NCBI RefSeq assembly: GCF_003340495.1
Contig: NZ_QASA01000001.1
Coordinates: 186,001-250,000, forward strand
Length of the DNA: 64,000 bases
Origin: Adhaeribacter pallidiroseus
Lineage (GTDB): Bacteria > Bacteroidota > Bacteroidia > Cytophagales > Hymenobacteraceae
Reading direction: 5' to 3'
Shown here: positions 17,791 through 27,662 of the stretch, one piece after another
Position numbering within the stretch: position 1 is the stretch's first letter
How the letters are laid out: every line of letters starts with the position of its first letter
Made by a program: the position numbers and the translations under genes
The notes under the pieces: generated by a model
Seen by the model: the letters and a program-made list of their open reading frames with translations, nothing else
Told to the model about the DNA's origin: nothing
Database searches by the model: none

Positions 17791-17808
17791 ATCGTACAAA
17801 TGTACGAT
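17791..17808. promoter_or_regulatory. Palindrome in the divergent promoter region
   Basis: ATCGTACA-AA-TGTACGAT, a perfect inverted repeat with 8-bp arms, lies between hemW and the barrel assembly-like gene, 56 bp before the latter's ATG. The size suits a dimeric regulator site. Confidence 0.35.
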
Positions 17809-17863
17809 GTTACTACAGCACCTGAATTTATAAAAGCGCACGTAGCTGCTTTCCATCAAGCAA

Positions 17864-19618
17864 ATGTACAAAGCCGGAGCCTGCCTTTTCTACTTATTAC
17901 TAATCAGCTTTACCGGGTGGGCCCAGCGCGAGGTAAATGTAAGTATCAACACCCCGATTGGCAAAGACCGGGAAGTATTGCGGAAATACGTTTATCCAGC
18001 GCGGTTTCCAGATTCGTTGGCGGCCCGCCAAGGTATGCGTAGTTTAATGCAACAACTGCAGCACGACGGTTATTTAACGGCATCCATCGATACTTTTTAT
18101 TTTAAAACTGGCGTATTGTACAGTCAGTTTTTCATCGGCGAAAGGTACCAATGGGCCCGGCTGCGCAATGGCAATGTAGGTAACAGTTTACTCGCGCAAG
18201 CCGGATATAAAGAAAAGCTGTACACCGGCAAACCGTTTCTGCCAGCTGAATGGGCAAAGCTGCAAGAAGCTGTATTAACGCAAGCCGAAAATAATGGGTA
18301 TCCGTTTGCCAGCGTCCGCTTAGATTCTATCGAAATACGAGATAATCAGATAGATGCCGCCGTGCTGGTGGAAAAAGGACCGCTTATTGTTTTCGATTCC
18401 TTACAGATTTCCGGCACTACTAAAACTTCCCGTCGATTTTTGAGCCGTTACCTGCAAATTTATCCCGGGCAGTTGTACGACCAGCAAAAAAATAAAAATA
18501 TTACCAGGTTGCTCAAACAATTGCCCTACTTAGAAGTAACGCAGCCACCTTTATTGCAGTTTGGCCGGAATCAGGTGCGCCTATACTTATTTTTAAATGA
18601 TAAAGAAGCGAATCAGTTTGATGGAATTGTGGGTTTCTTGCCCGACCCGCAAGGTAAAGAACAAAAGCTACTAGTTACCGGCGAATTAAATTTGGATATC
18701 CGCAATGTAAAGGGTAGTGGGAAAGCGCTGGGTTTGCACTGGCGAAAAGTGCAACGTGGCTCGCAACTATTAAACGCCAGTTATAGCCATCCTAACCTTT
18801 TTGGATCACCACTCGAACTAGGATTTACTTTTAACCTGTATAAGCAAGATACCGCTTTTATTACTTTAAAACCCCGGCTGCAGTTCGGTTTTAATACCTT
18901 TAAAGCCGGTAAAGTTACGCTATTCACCGAATTTCAAAATTCTAGATTGTTGCTTTCGCCTGTGGGTTTGCAGGAAAAGCGCGACTCCATCCCGATTGCC
19001 GACTTTACCTACAATGCTTATGGTTGGGAGTATCTTCGCCAAACACTCGATGATCTGTATTTTCCGCGGCAAGGCTACCAATTAGGCGGACAAATAGCGA
19101 TTGGGAATAAAACTATTAAGCGTAATATAAGCCGAGAAGCTAGTTATTACGACACTATTCGCCTGAAAACAACCCAAGTTTCTATGAGCTTGCACGGGGA
19201 ACATTATTTTAAATTAAATCGCACAAGTGTGGTATTAACCCGTTTACGGGGTGAAGCTTTGATTAACCCGCAATTGTTTTATAACGATTTATTTCGGCTG
19301 GGCGGCCTAACCACGCTCCGCGGTTTTCCGGAATACACTTTTTATGCTTCTAGGTATGCCATCGGCACCTTAGAATACCGGCTGTTTACCGGGCAGGATT
19401 CGTACGTTTTGCTTTTCTACGATCAGGGTTATTATCGCCGTAGCATTGGCAAAGACCGGGTGCAGGAATACCCCATTGGGTTGGGTACCGGCATTAGTTT
19501 TAGTACCGGAGCCGGTATATTTCAATTCATTTACTCCGTTGGGCAATCAAAAGCCTTAAATCAACCCATAGGTTTAAATTATTCCCGCATTCATTTTGGT
19601 TTAACCAGCCGATTTTAA
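17864..19618 (+). CDS. TamA/BamA-family outer-membrane protein (POTRA plus surface-antigen barrel)
   Basis: 584 residues. The signal peptide CLFYLLLISFTGWAQ is followed by POTRA-like repeats (about residues 40-220: LMQQLQHDGYLTASID, then YPFASVRLDSIEI, and FDSLQISGTTKTSRRFLSRY). A C-terminal D15-type 16-stranded barrel contains FRLGGLTTLRGFPEYTFYAS, the conserved RGF motif of the lid-locking loop. It ends in a strand with terminal Phe (HFGLTSRF). It would insert or export proteins at the outer membrane. It is shorter than canonical BamA (about 800), closer to TamA-like accessory proteins of Bacteroidota. Confidence 0.88.
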   Translation: MYKAGACLFYLLLISFTGWAQREVNVSINTPIGKDREVLRKYVYPARFPDSLAARQGMRSLMQQLQHDGYLTASIDTFYFKTGVLYSQFFIGERYQWARLRNGNVGNSLLAQAGYKEKLYTGKPFLPAEWAKLQEAVLTQAENNGYPFASVRLDSIEIRDNQIDAAVLVEKGPLIVFDSLQISGTTKTSRRFLSRYLQIYPGQLYDQQKNKNITRLLKQLPYLEVTQPPLLQFGRNQVRLYLFLNDKEANQFDGIVGFLPDPQGKEQKLLVTGELNLDIRNVKGSGKALGLHWRKVQRGSQLLNASYSHPNLFGSPLELGFTFNLYKQDTAFITLKPRLQFGFNTFKAGKVTLFTEFQNSRLLLSPVGLQEKRDSIPIADFTYNAYGWEYLRQTLDDLYFPRQGYQLGGQIAIGNKTIKRNISREASYYDTIRLKTTQVSMSLHGEHYFKLNRTSVVLTRLRGEALINPQLFYNDLFRLGGLTTLRGFPEYTFYASRYAIGTLEYRLFTGQDSYVLLFYDQGYYRRSIGKDRVQEYPIGLGTGISFSTGAGIFQFIYSVGQSKALNQPIGLNYSRIHFGLTSRF

Positions 19619-19687
19619 AAATATAGCAATTAATTAGCTTGATGCTGAACTACTTATTGGCTTATTCCTGCTTAAATTAAGAATTAT

Positions 19688-19718
19688 TTTGTTTTTTAAT
19701 AGAAAGCCACTACTTTTG
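19688..19718 (+). promoter_or_regulatory. Bacteroidota-type promoter of the initiator tRNA
   Basis: -33 box TTTG (19688-19691), 19-bp spacer, -7 box TACTTTTG (19711-19718). The spacing equals the phylum consensus, and the box lies 12 bp before the mature tRNA 5' end. Confidence 0.75.
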
Positions 19719-19730
19719 TATTACAAACAG

Positions 19731-19803
<73 letters not shown>

Positions 19804-19810
19804 CCCAGTA

Positions 19811-19845
19811 AAAGGGCTTTAGCATTTACTGCTAAAGCCCTTTTT
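19811..19845 (+). terminator. Terminator of the initiator tRNA
   Basis: Perfect stem AAAGGGCTTTAGCA/TGCTAAAGCCCTTT with a five-base loop and T5, 7 bp after the tRNA. Confidence 0.9.
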
Positions 19846-20076
19846 ATTTCGGAAGGGGCCAGTGTTTCAGAATTAAAAATCACTTTTTTAAATTTTAGGT
19901 AAGCAAGAAGTTAATATTGTTTAGAATAGGGGAGTTAATTTAAAAATTAAATTAACTCCACAACTGCTGATACAGCAAATTCTATAATCTCACTTGGAAT
20001 TAACCCGAGGTGCTTTTTATTTTTACCTAACTCCTTCTACTGGTAAATCTAGCTACACCTTTTTACTAAATTATTC

Positions 20077-20964
20077 TTAATTCTTGCTGCTAAAGCTGTT
20101 CTGATGCTGGAATTTATACTCTTGCGGGGTTTTGTTGGTTGTGGCTTTGAATTGCTTATTAAAATTAGACAAATTATTAAAACCCGACTCGTAGCAAATC
20201 TGGGAAACCGTTAATTTCTCATCCAGCAAAAGTTTACAGGCATACCCCACCCGGATTTCGTTTAAAAACTGCACAAACGATTTTTGAGTAACCCGCTTAA
20301 AGTACCGGCAAAATGCCGCCGGGTTCATGCTGGCCACATCCGCAGCTTGCTCCAAAGAAATATTCTCCAAAAAATTATTCATAATAAAATTGTATACCTT
20401 ATTAATACGGGCCGTATTGCTGGCCTGATAGGAATGAATAAAGCCCGGACTAGCTAGTAGTTCCAGTTCATCGGAATGAGCTATAATATTTAAAATTTGC
20501 ATTAAAGCGATAACCCGCTCTCCGGCCGTAAGCCGGAATACCTTCTTCATTTTGCGCTGAACAATTTCTCCCGTCCGTCCGAAAATTCGAATACCTTGGG
20601 TAGCCGTGCGCAGTAAATTTTGAATGGGTTGCAGTTCCGGCAATTGAAAAAAATCCTTGCCCGCAAAATCTTCCAGAAAGAAAAAATTCATTAATTCCGC
20701 CTGTAGATCTTCCCGTTCCAGGTAATATTCTTTATCGTTGCGCCAAACGTGCGGCAAGTTAGAACCAACCAGTACTGTATCGCCATCCGAAAAAGCACCT
20801 ACGTGGTCACCGATAAAACGGGTGCCGGTTCCTCTTATAATGGCGTTCAACTCCAATTCCTGGTGATAATGCCAGGTATCGTAAGTATGCGGCACCCGCG
20901 CATGTTGCATCTGAAAAGACTGTTCAAAGCTTTTGGTGTTCTTTTTTAAATAAAGCGGATGCAT
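20077..20964 (-). CDS. AraC-family transcriptional regulator with N-terminal cupin
   Basis: 295 residues. The N-terminal cupin-like sensor (WHYHQELELNAIIRGTGTRF, then DGDTVLVGSNLPHVW) would bind a sugar-type ligand. Two HTH motifs form the C-terminal AraC domain (ISLEQAADVASMNPAAFCRY, then VSQICYESGFNNLSNFNKQF). It is transcribed away from the SusC/SusD operon start and is its likely local regulator. It is a paralogue of the regulator at 44071, with the same order of motifs (IGDH / VGDH, SNLPH / PNLPH, LLASPGF / LLVSPGF, VRVGYACKLLL-like). The family is certain; the ligand is unknown. Confidence 0.92.
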   Translation of the reverse strand: MHPLYLKKNTKSFEQSFQMQHARVPHTYDTWHYHQELELNAIIRGTGTRFIGDHVGAFSDGDTVLVGSNLPHVWRNDKEYYLEREDLQAELMNFFFLEDFAGKDFFQLPELQPIQNLLRTATQGIRIFGRTGEIVQRKMKKVFRLTAGERVIALMQILNIIAHSDELELLASPGFIHSYQASNTARINKVYNFIMNNFLENISLEQAADVASMNPAAFCRYFKRVTQKSFVQFLNEIRVGYACKLLLDEKLTVSQICYESGFNNLSNFNKQFKATTNKTPQEYKFQHQNSFSSKN

Positions 20965-21338
20965 TTTTAAATTTTCTTCTTTATAGATGACCAGTCAACG
21001 ACATTATACCTAAACTTTTCACTCCGCAATTTAAAATCCGATCATAGGACATAACCAGAAGCTCCCATGCGAATCTATTGTTATTATCCGGGCCAACTTC
21101 AACCTAAAATTTGCCATTAAAAATTATCCATGGTTTAAAGATGCAAAAATAGTATCAGTTCTGGCAAATTTTGATAAGGCGAAGCAGCATCAATTACTAT
21201 AATTTTACTAAATACTTAGAAGAAATAGAAGCTTAAATTTAAAATTTATTAATGCTTCGGCTTATTCGCTTCCTGGCAATGCTGATAAAATACTTTTTTA
21301 AATTTTAATACACTATTTAAAATTTTATAGATAAGGCA
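20965..21338. promoter_or_regulatory. Divergent control region of the AraC gene and the SusC operon
   Basis: 374 bp of AT-rich DNA between two start codons. A stretch near 21139-21215 (TGCAAAAATAGTATCAGTTC, then GCAGCATCAATTACTATAAT) partly resembles the shared 38-bp element found at 36400, 45589 and 49773. The match is weak. No hairpin or ORF was seen. Confidence 0.35.
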
Positions 21339-24300
21339 ATGATACAATCTTTATTCAGATACAGTTATTATAGGCTATTGGTGATAGTCTTTTTGCTCGG
21401 ATGGAATTGCTTGCCCGCGTACTCGCAAAGCACGGCAATCTTGATTACCGGAAAAATATCGGACGAAAAAGGCGATGCCTTACCCGGAGTAACGGTTCTG
21501 TTAAAAGGTACTTCTATTGGTACTGCCTCAAACACCGAAGGTAAATACTCGATTAGTGTTCCTAACTCTAGTGGCGTACTGGTGTTTTCCTTTATTGGCA
21601 ACTTAACCAAGGAAGTCTCTTTTAACGGCGCCGGCGTGCAGGATGTAACGCTGCAGGCCGATACGAAGGCTTTGGAAGAGGTAGTGGTAGTGGGCTACGG
21701 CGAGCAAGAGAAAAAAGATTTAACGGGAGCTATTAGTTCGGTAGCCGCCAAAGACATTCAGAAAATTCAGGTCTCCAGCGTGGACCAGGCTTTGCAGGGG
21801 CAAGTAGCCGGGGTGCAGATTTCCACTACTTCGGGCGCACCGGGGGGTAATGTAAACGTATTAATTCGGGGCGTTTCCTCCATTAACGGGGGCGTGCAGC
21901 CTTTGTTTGTGATTGATGGCTATCCGGTAAGTAATGTGGGCATTGGTAATCCTTTAAATACCATTAACCCCAACGATATTGAGTCGGTAGATGTATTGAA
22001 AGATGCTTCGGCTACGGCTATTTACGGATCGCGGGGTTCCAACGGTGTTATCATTATTACGACCAAGCGCGGTAAAACCGGGGCGTCTAAAATTGAACTC
22101 GACAGTTATATGGGTTTTCAGGAGGTAGGAAAAAAACTGGATTTGATGAATGCCCAGGAATTTGCCAGCATGGTAGTAGATGCCCGCAACGCCGGTTACC
22201 TCGATAATTTCCCAAACGGCAATATCAATGATGATAATACCAAAAGGTCCGGCGTTAACTTTGATATATCGGATAAATTTAAAAATCCGGCCGGTCTGCC
22301 CACCACCGATTGGCAAGATGCCATTTTCCGCCGGGCACCTATCCGGAATTACCAGCTTTCGGCTAGTGGTGGTACCGATGCTTTGCGGTACGCGGTTTCC
22401 GGGGGCTACTTCCAGCAGGAAGGTATTATTATTAATTCCGGGTTAAAACGCTATAACTTCCGGGCCAATCTGGATGGGCAGTTGACCAAAAAATTAGCTT
22501 TTGGCGTGAGTTTACTACCCAGCTACACGCAACTCCGCGAAGTGCCGGCCACCGGCCATTACGGAGCTTTAGGTTTAATTGCCTCGGCTACCGGTATGGA
22601 CCCATCAGTGCCCGTGTATAACCCGGACGGCACTTACGGGAACACCATACCCCCCGTGGATGGCAATGCCGCTATTCAAAACCCGGTGAAAATTGCCAAC
22701 GAGCTGCAAAATCCTTCTTCACAGTTCCGGATACTGAGCAATGCTTACCTGGAATATACCCTGGTGCCCAATTTAAAATTACGAACCTCGTTTGGCGTGG
22801 ATTTAAATTATTTTAAATCCAACCTTTGGAATCCATCTACGCTTTCCTCGGCGGCCGCTACGGGTCCGGCTACGGCTCGCGCTTCTAACACCGAAAATAC
22901 CAACTGGCTCACCGAAACCACTTTATCTTATAAAAAAGCTTTTGGGGAAAATCATTTGTTGAATTTTGTGGGTGGCTTTACGGCGCAAAGAGCTTATAAC
23001 AACAGTGTAACCACAACGGCGGGTAACTTTCCGGACGACCTGATTACCAATATCAACGGGGGTATTATAAACGGCGGTAGCCAGAATATCGAGGTAAATA
23101 ACCTGGTTTCTTTACTGGCCCGAGCTAACTATTCTTACCAGGACAAATACCTGCTTACCGCTACGGTGCGCAGCGACGGTTCTTCTAGGTTTGGCCGAAA
23201 TAACCGCTGGGGTACTTTCCCCTCCGCTTCGGTGGGCTGGCGCATTTCCAACGAAGAATTTATGAAAAATATCCGGTTTATAAATGATTTAAAATTACGG
23301 GCCAGTTACGGGGTTACGGGTAATAACGCGATTGGTAATTACCGCGCTATAAGCTTGCTAAGCAGTAACAATTATGTGATCGGCGATGCGGTAGTGCCGG
23401 GTTTAGTTCCGGCTTCCTTATCCAACAATAATTTAAGTTGGGAATCGCAGAGTCAATTGGATATTGGCATAGACTTATCGGTAGCGAATGGGCGGGTAAA
23501 CATTACCAGCGACTTTTACGACAAGCGCAACAAAGACATGCTCTTTAACATCCAGACGCCTTCGGCAACCGGCTTTACCAACGCGTTTGTAAACGTAGGC
23601 GAAGTACAAAACAAAGGCATCGAGCTGGGCATTAATACCCGCAACCTGGTGGGCGAGTTTGGCTGGAGTACTAATTTTAACATTACTTTTAACCAGAATA
23701 AAGTGCTGGCCATGAACGAAGAAACCGCCCGGATCTTTGGCAGCACTGCTCCCCGCGCGAACTCTAACGTAACCCAGGTAGGCGACGCCATCGGGGTATT
23801 TTACGGCCGGCGCGCCATTGGTATTTTTAACTCGGCCCAGGAGATAGTGGAAAGTGGTGCCCAACCAAACGCCAAACCCGGCGACATCCGGTGGAAAGAC
23901 GTGAACCAGGACGGCAAAATTGACGACAACGACCGCGAAGTAATCGGCAATCCTAACCCGGACTTCTTTTTCGGCTTCAATAATTCTTTTTCTTACAAAG
24001 GCTTTTCCCTCGATATAACCACCAGTGGCATGTACGGCCAGGACGTGTATAATGCCATGTTTGCCGTTAATAATTCGGGAGTACAAAATAATTTAAAATT
24101 CATCGACGAAGCCCGGTGGCGTTCTCCCGAAAATCCGGGAAAAAGTCAGGATGGTAAAATGTTTGGCCGGGCTATCCGGGGCGGTTTAAACGGCAATACT
24201 TCGTACAGTTCGCTTTATATTTTCGATGCCTCGTACTGGCGAATCCGCAACGTAACGCTCGGGTATAATTTGCCCAGTGCCTTGTTGAAAAATTGGAAAA

Positions 24301-24473
24301 TACAGAATGCCCGGGTTTACCTGGCGGTTAATAACCTGTACACCTTCACCGATTATATTGGCTACGACCCCGAAGTAGGGATTGCCGATAGTAACCAAAC
24401 CGCTTTAGGCGTGGATTTCGGTACTTATCCGATTAACCGTTCCTTTACCATTGGTATCAACCTGGGCTTTTAG
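21339..24473 (+). CDS. SusC/RagA-family TonB-linked outer-membrane transporter
   Basis: 1044 residues. The signal peptide is followed by a carboxypeptidase D-like regulatory domain (residues 34-110: ITGKISDEKGDALPGVTVLL, then GTSIGTASNTEGKYSI). The TonB box region EEVVVVGYGEQEKKDLTGAI follows, then a plug (VAGVQISTTSGAPGGNVNVL, then RGVSSINGG and VDVLKDASATAIYGSRGSNG). The large barrel ends in INLGF. It imports glycans across the outer membrane in complex with the SusD partner encoded 23 bp downstream. Length and motifs are standard. The downstream uronate genes suggest a uronic acid-containing oligosaccharide as substrate (inference). Confidence 0.97.
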   Translation: MIQSLFRYSYYRLLVIVFLLGWNCLPAYSQSTAILITGKISDEKGDALPGVTVLLKGTSIGTASNTEGKYSISVPNSSGVLVFSFIGNLTKEVSFNGAGVQDVTLQADTKALEEVVVVGYGEQEKKDLTGAISSVAAKDIQKIQVSSVDQALQGQVAGVQISTTSGAPGGNVNVLIRGVSSINGGVQPLFVIDGYPVSNVGIGNPLNTINPNDIESVDVLKDASATAIYGSRGSNGVIIITTKRGKTGASKIELDSYMGFQEVGKKLDLMNAQEFASMVVDARNAGYLDNFPNGNINDDNTKRSGVNFDISDKFKNPAGLPTTDWQDAIFRRAPIRNYQLSASGGTDALRYAVSGGYFQQEGIIINSGLKRYNFRANLDGQLTKKLAFGVSLLPSYTQLREVPATGHYGALGLIASATGMDPSVPVYNPDGTYGNTIPPVDGNAAIQNPVKIANELQNPSSQFRILSNAYLEYTLVPNLKLRTSFGVDLNYFKSNLWNPSTLSSAAATGPATARASNTENTNWLTETTLSYKKAFGENHLLNFVGGFTAQRAYNNSVTTTAGNFPDDLITNINGGIINGGSQNIEVNNLVSLLARANYSYQDKYLLTATVRSDGSSRFGRNNRWGTFPSASVGWRISNEEFMKNIRFINDLKLRASYGVTGNNAIGNYRAISLLSSNNYVIGDAVVPGLVPASLSNNNLSWESQSQLDIGIDLSVANGRVNITSDFYDKRNKDMLFNIQTPSATGFTNAFVNVGEVQNKGIELGINTRNLVGEFGWSTNFNITFNQNKVLAMNEETARIFGSTAPRANSNVTQVGDAIGVFYGRRAIGIFNSAQEIVESGAQPNAKPGDIRWKDVNQDGKIDDNDREVIGNPNPDFFFGFNNSFSYKGFSLDITTSGMYGQDVYNAMFAVNNSGVQNNLKFIDEARWRSPENPGKSQDGKMFGRAIRGGLNGNTSYSSLYIFDASYWRIRNVTLGYNLPSALLKNWKIQNARVYLAVNNLYTFTDYIGYDPEVGIADSNQTALGVDFGTYPINRSFTIGINLGF

Positions 24474-24496
24474 AATTTTAAAAAAATAACCCGATT

Positions 24497-25969
24497 ATGA
24501 AAACCTTACTCGCCAAATATACCTTTTTCCCGAAATACAGCGTCTTTTTCTGCTTGTTGTTCTGGTGCAGCAGTTGCGAAGATTTCCTGAACGAAGTGCC
24601 CCAGACTACCCGCAGCGCCGAAAATTTTTACAAAACGGCAGCCGACTTTAACAATGCGGTAATCGGAGCTTACGGAAATTTTAAAAATCCGGGACTTTAC
24701 GGTAATGGCGGTACCAACGCCAGTATGTTGTGGCTCACCGAAGTAACTTCCGATAATAGTACGCATGGCGCGACTAAAGCCGTTTCTAATTTATCGCAGT
24801 TTGAACTCGATGAATTTAATATTTCCCTTTCCAATACGGTAACTACTGCTGCCTGGACCGGGCATTACATCGGCATTGGTCAGGTAAATACCATTCTGGA
24901 TCAATTGCCACTGGCTACTTTCGAAGAACCTTTAAAAGTTCGTTACGAAGGGGAAGCAAGATTTTTACGAGCTTTTTATTATTTCAATCTGGTTCGTTTG
25001 TTCGGCGATGTGCAATTAATTCAAAATAGCATCGATAATCCCTACGGAGCGAACGGAATACCCCGAACCAATGCGGCGGCGGTCTATGATTTAATCATTA
25101 GCGACCTGACCATAGCGGAAAACAACCTGCCTACTACCATTCCGGCGGCACAAGCAGGTCGTGCTTCCCGTTGGGCCGCTAAAGCTTTATTGGGTAAAGT
25201 ATATCTTACCCGGAACCAACCCGAACTGGCCGCAACCAAACTGAACGAAGTGATTGCTTCGGGTCAGTTTGATTTATCTACCGGTTATGCGGCTACCTTT
25301 AGCCCGGCTACTTCTTTCGCCAACAATAAAGATGTGATATTGGCGGTGCAGTATAAAACCGGTTTAGTGGGGCAGGGCAGCGCCCTTTGGTCCGATCTGA
25401 TTCCCTGGGGGGTACCGGGTGTTTTATTCGGTACCACTGGTTCGGGCGGCGGCTTTATGCAACCCACCGCTGACTTGGAAAATGCTTACGAGCCCGGCGA
25501 TTTACGCAAAGATGCCTCCCTGCAAGCGACTTACCTGGGCGCCAATGGTACACCGGTAAATGTGCGCCACGTCGTGAAATACAAACAGACTGGTCCCCAA
25601 TCCGGAGATGCCGACTCGGACTTTCCGCTCTTGCGCTACGCCGACGTGCTCTTAATGTACGCCGAAGCCCTGAATGCCCAAGGACAAACTGCGGCCGCCG
25701 AACCTTATCTGAATCAGGTGCGGGCTCGGGCCGGTCTGCCGGAAAAAACCGGGTTGCGCCAAGCGGATTTTGCCTTAGCCCTGGAACAGGAACGGCGGGT
25801 AGAACTAGCATTCGAAGGTCATCGTTGGTTTGATTTAGTCCGGACGGATCGCTACGTAGAAGTAATGACCGCTAAGGGTTATCCGGTAAAGGAGTTTCAT
25901 CGCTATTTTCCGGTTCCGCAACGCGAAACCGATTTGAATAGTCAACTCACCCAAAATCCTGGTTATTAG
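24497..25969 (+). CDS. SusD/RagB-family nutrient-binding lipoprotein
   Basis: 490 residues. The signal sequence ends near Cys27 (FWCSSCEDFLNEVPQTT), the usual SusD start. It has SusD-like N-terminal and RagB C-terminal regions: RFLRAFYYFNLVRLFGDVQL, the TPR-like ARASRWAAKALLGKVYL-type helix (GRASRWAAKALLGKVYLTR) and FPLLRYADVLLMYAEALNAQ. It ends LNSQLTQNPGY, the characteristic C-terminus. It caps the SusC barrel outside the cell and binds the glycan. It follows susC-like by 23 bp and precedes the propeller gene by 10 bp; all three are one operon. Confidence 0.96.
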   Translation: MKTLLAKYTFFPKYSVFFCLLFWCSSCEDFLNEVPQTTRSAENFYKTAADFNNAVIGAYGNFKNPGLYGNGGTNASMLWLTEVTSDNSTHGATKAVSNLSQFELDEFNISLSNTVTTAAWTGHYIGIGQVNTILDQLPLATFEEPLKVRYEGEARFLRAFYYFNLVRLFGDVQLIQNSIDNPYGANGIPRTNAAAVYDLIISDLTIAENNLPTTIPAAQAGRASRWAAKALLGKVYLTRNQPELAATKLNEVIASGQFDLSTGYAATFSPATSFANNKDVILAVQYKTGLVGQGSALWSDLIPWGVPGVLFGTTGSGGGFMQPTADLENAYEPGDLRKDASLQATYLGANGTPVNVRHVVKYKQTGPQSGDADSDFPLLRYADVLLMYAEALNAQGQTAAAEPYLNQVRARAGLPEKTGLRQADFALALEQERRVELAFEGHRWFDLVRTDRYVEVMTAKGYPVKEFHRYFPVPQRETDLNSQLTQNPGY

Positions 25970-25979
25970 AATTCGAGCT

Positions 25980-27371
25980 ATGAAATTGCTGCTGCTTGCC
26001 CTGGTATTTCTATGCGCTGGTTTCACCGGAATCAATCTCCAGTCGGAAAGGGAAAATCTTGCTCAAAAGGCCAGCAGGCAAAAGTGGTTAGGGGAGCATC
26101 GCAAACAATTAAGTTTAAAACTTTCCCGGATAGAAGTAGTTGATTCAATTTTTTCCGGAAGAGTAAAGAAAGTAAGTTCCGGGCGGGTTATTCATCGTTT
26201 TTTTGATACTTCGCCTATGAGTCCTTCGGGTAAATATCTGGCTTTATTTCGATTTCCTGCGGAAAATAAATCGCCGAAGCCAGGCGATGCCGGAGAAGTG
26301 ATTTTGGTAGACCTGAAATCCGGAAAAGAGCGGGTGGTAGCGCAGTCGCGTGGTTGGGAAATGCAGTTAGGCGCTAATGTGCAATGGGGCAGTTCCGACA
26401 AAGAACTATATTTTAACGATGTAGATACCACCAACTGGAAAGCTTTTGCGGTACAGCTAAACCCGCTTACCGGCCAAGCCAAACGAATGAGCAATACGGT
26501 TTTTATGGTATCGAACAATGGGAAATACCTGGCCTCTTACAACTTAATAGCCTCGCGGTTGGCGCAGGTAGGCTACGGCGTGGTACTGCCGGATAATCTA
26601 ACGAAGCGCAACATTGGCCCGGTAGAATCGGATGGTTTGGATGTAACTACCGTTGCTACAAATAAAACCAAAAGGCTGGTTACTATCCGGCAAATCTACG
26701 AACAATCGGTACCCAGTATAAAAATTCCGAATCCGGAGGAATATGAATATTACCTTTTCCAGGTAAAATGGAATCCGCAGGGCACCCGGCTATTAACTAC
26801 TATCCAATGGTCGCCGGTAAAAGGCGGTGGCCGACGCCGGGCAGTGATTACCATGCGGGCGGATGGCAGCGATATACGGACAGCGATCACTCCGGAGCAA
26901 TGGGCAAAAGGCGGACATCATGTAAACTGGATGCCCGACGGCGAACATATTTCGATGAACCTGAACGTAGACGACAAACCCGGTTTAGAATTTATCACGG
27001 CCAAATACGACGGTTCCGACCTGAAAGTAGCTTTTACCTCGGGCTCCGGTCATCCCTCTTACCACCCGGCGGGCTTGCCATTGGTTATTACGGATGCTTA
27101 CCCCGATGAACCGATTGCCCCGGGAAAGGGCATCTCCCCCATACGTTTGTTACATACCAGTACTGGCCAGGAAAAAGAAATTTTTAAAATTTTTGTTTCC
27201 GACACACAAGGCGAATTTCGCATTGACCCGCATCCGGCCTGGGATCGCTCCGGTCGCTATGTGATATTTAACGGCTATGAAGGCAATACCCGCAATGTTT
27301 TTATTGCTGATTTAAATGATATAGTGATTAATTATTCTAAAAATAATCTGGTGAAGAAAAAAGGTGATTAA
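25980..27371 (+). CDS. Secreted beta-propeller protein (TolB/WD40-like; possibly oligogalacturonate lyase-like)
   Basis: 463 residues with a signal peptide (MKLLLLALVFLCAGFTG). Propeller blades of the PD40/WD40-like type repeat: SPSGKYLALFRFP, WGSSDKELYFNDV, WNPQGTRLLTTIQW, WMPDGEHISMNLNVDD, HPAWDRSGRYVIFNGYEGNT. The stretch SGSGHPSYHPAGLPLVITDA contains His residues placed as in seven-bladed oligogalacturonate lyases (PL22). That would suit a uronate locus, but the resemblance is from memory and not decisive. It is the third gene of the SusCD operon, so it probably acts on or binds the imported glycan in the periplasm. Confidence 0.6.
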   Translation: MKLLLLALVFLCAGFTGINLQSERENLAQKASRQKWLGEHRKQLSLKLSRIEVVDSIFSGRVKKVSSGRVIHRFFDTSPMSPSGKYLALFRFPAENKSPKPGDAGEVILVDLKSGKERVVAQSRGWEMQLGANVQWGSSDKELYFNDVDTTNWKAFAVQLNPLTGQAKRMSNTVFMVSNNGKYLASYNLIASRLAQVGYGVVLPDNLTKRNIGPVESDGLDVTTVATNKTKRLVTIRQIYEQSVPSIKIPNPEEYEYYLFQVKWNPQGTRLLTTIQWSPVKGGGRRRAVITMRADGSDIRTAITPEQWAKGGHHVNWMPDGEHISMNLNVDDKPGLEFITAKYDGSDLKVAFTSGSGHPSYHPAGLPLVITDAYPDEPIAPGKGISPIRLLHTSTGQEKEIFKIFVSDTQGEFRIDPHPAWDRSGRYVIFNGYEGNTRNVFIADLNDIVINYSKNNLVKKKGD

Positions 27372-27475
27372 TGGCTGCAAATGATAAATTTTAAAAAAGC
27401 TTGAGAGAAAAGAATAGAAAAGAAAAGTCCTTCTTGGAAGTAAAAGTAGTTGAATTTTTAAAATAAGTTGCTGGC

Positions 27476-27608
27476 GCGAGCGTCCTCGCTCGTGTCTATT
27501 ATCGGGTAGGCCTCTGGCCGGGCGAACCGATATACATTAGTTATCAGCAATTAGCCATTTACACCAGCCAGAGGCCGGACGATAATTCTCACGAGCGAAG
27601 ACGCTCGC
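27476..27608. repeat. REP-like inverted repeat, about 41-bp arms
   Basis: The left arm (GCGAGCGTCCTCGCTCGTG onward, ending in GGCCTCTGG near 27516) and the right arm (CCAGAGGCC at 27568 to GACGCTCGC at 27608) are near-perfect reverse complements. The arm itself contains a nested hairpin (GCGAGCG/CGCTCG). It has no ORF and no T tract. Confidence 0.75.
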
Positions 27609-27662
27609 AATAGCAGTAATTAAGAATATAAGTTTTATAAACAGCTTACCCAACTATAAATT

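Noticed and set aside
17800-18042. 80-codon frame overlapping the start of the TamA/BamA-like gene
   Set aside because: It lies in another frame over the signal peptide and POTRA coding sequence, which is clearly the real gene.
23475-24086. 203-codon frame antisense to the SusC gene
   Set aside because: A long antisense frame created by the codon bias of the barrel gene; it has no start signal or motif.
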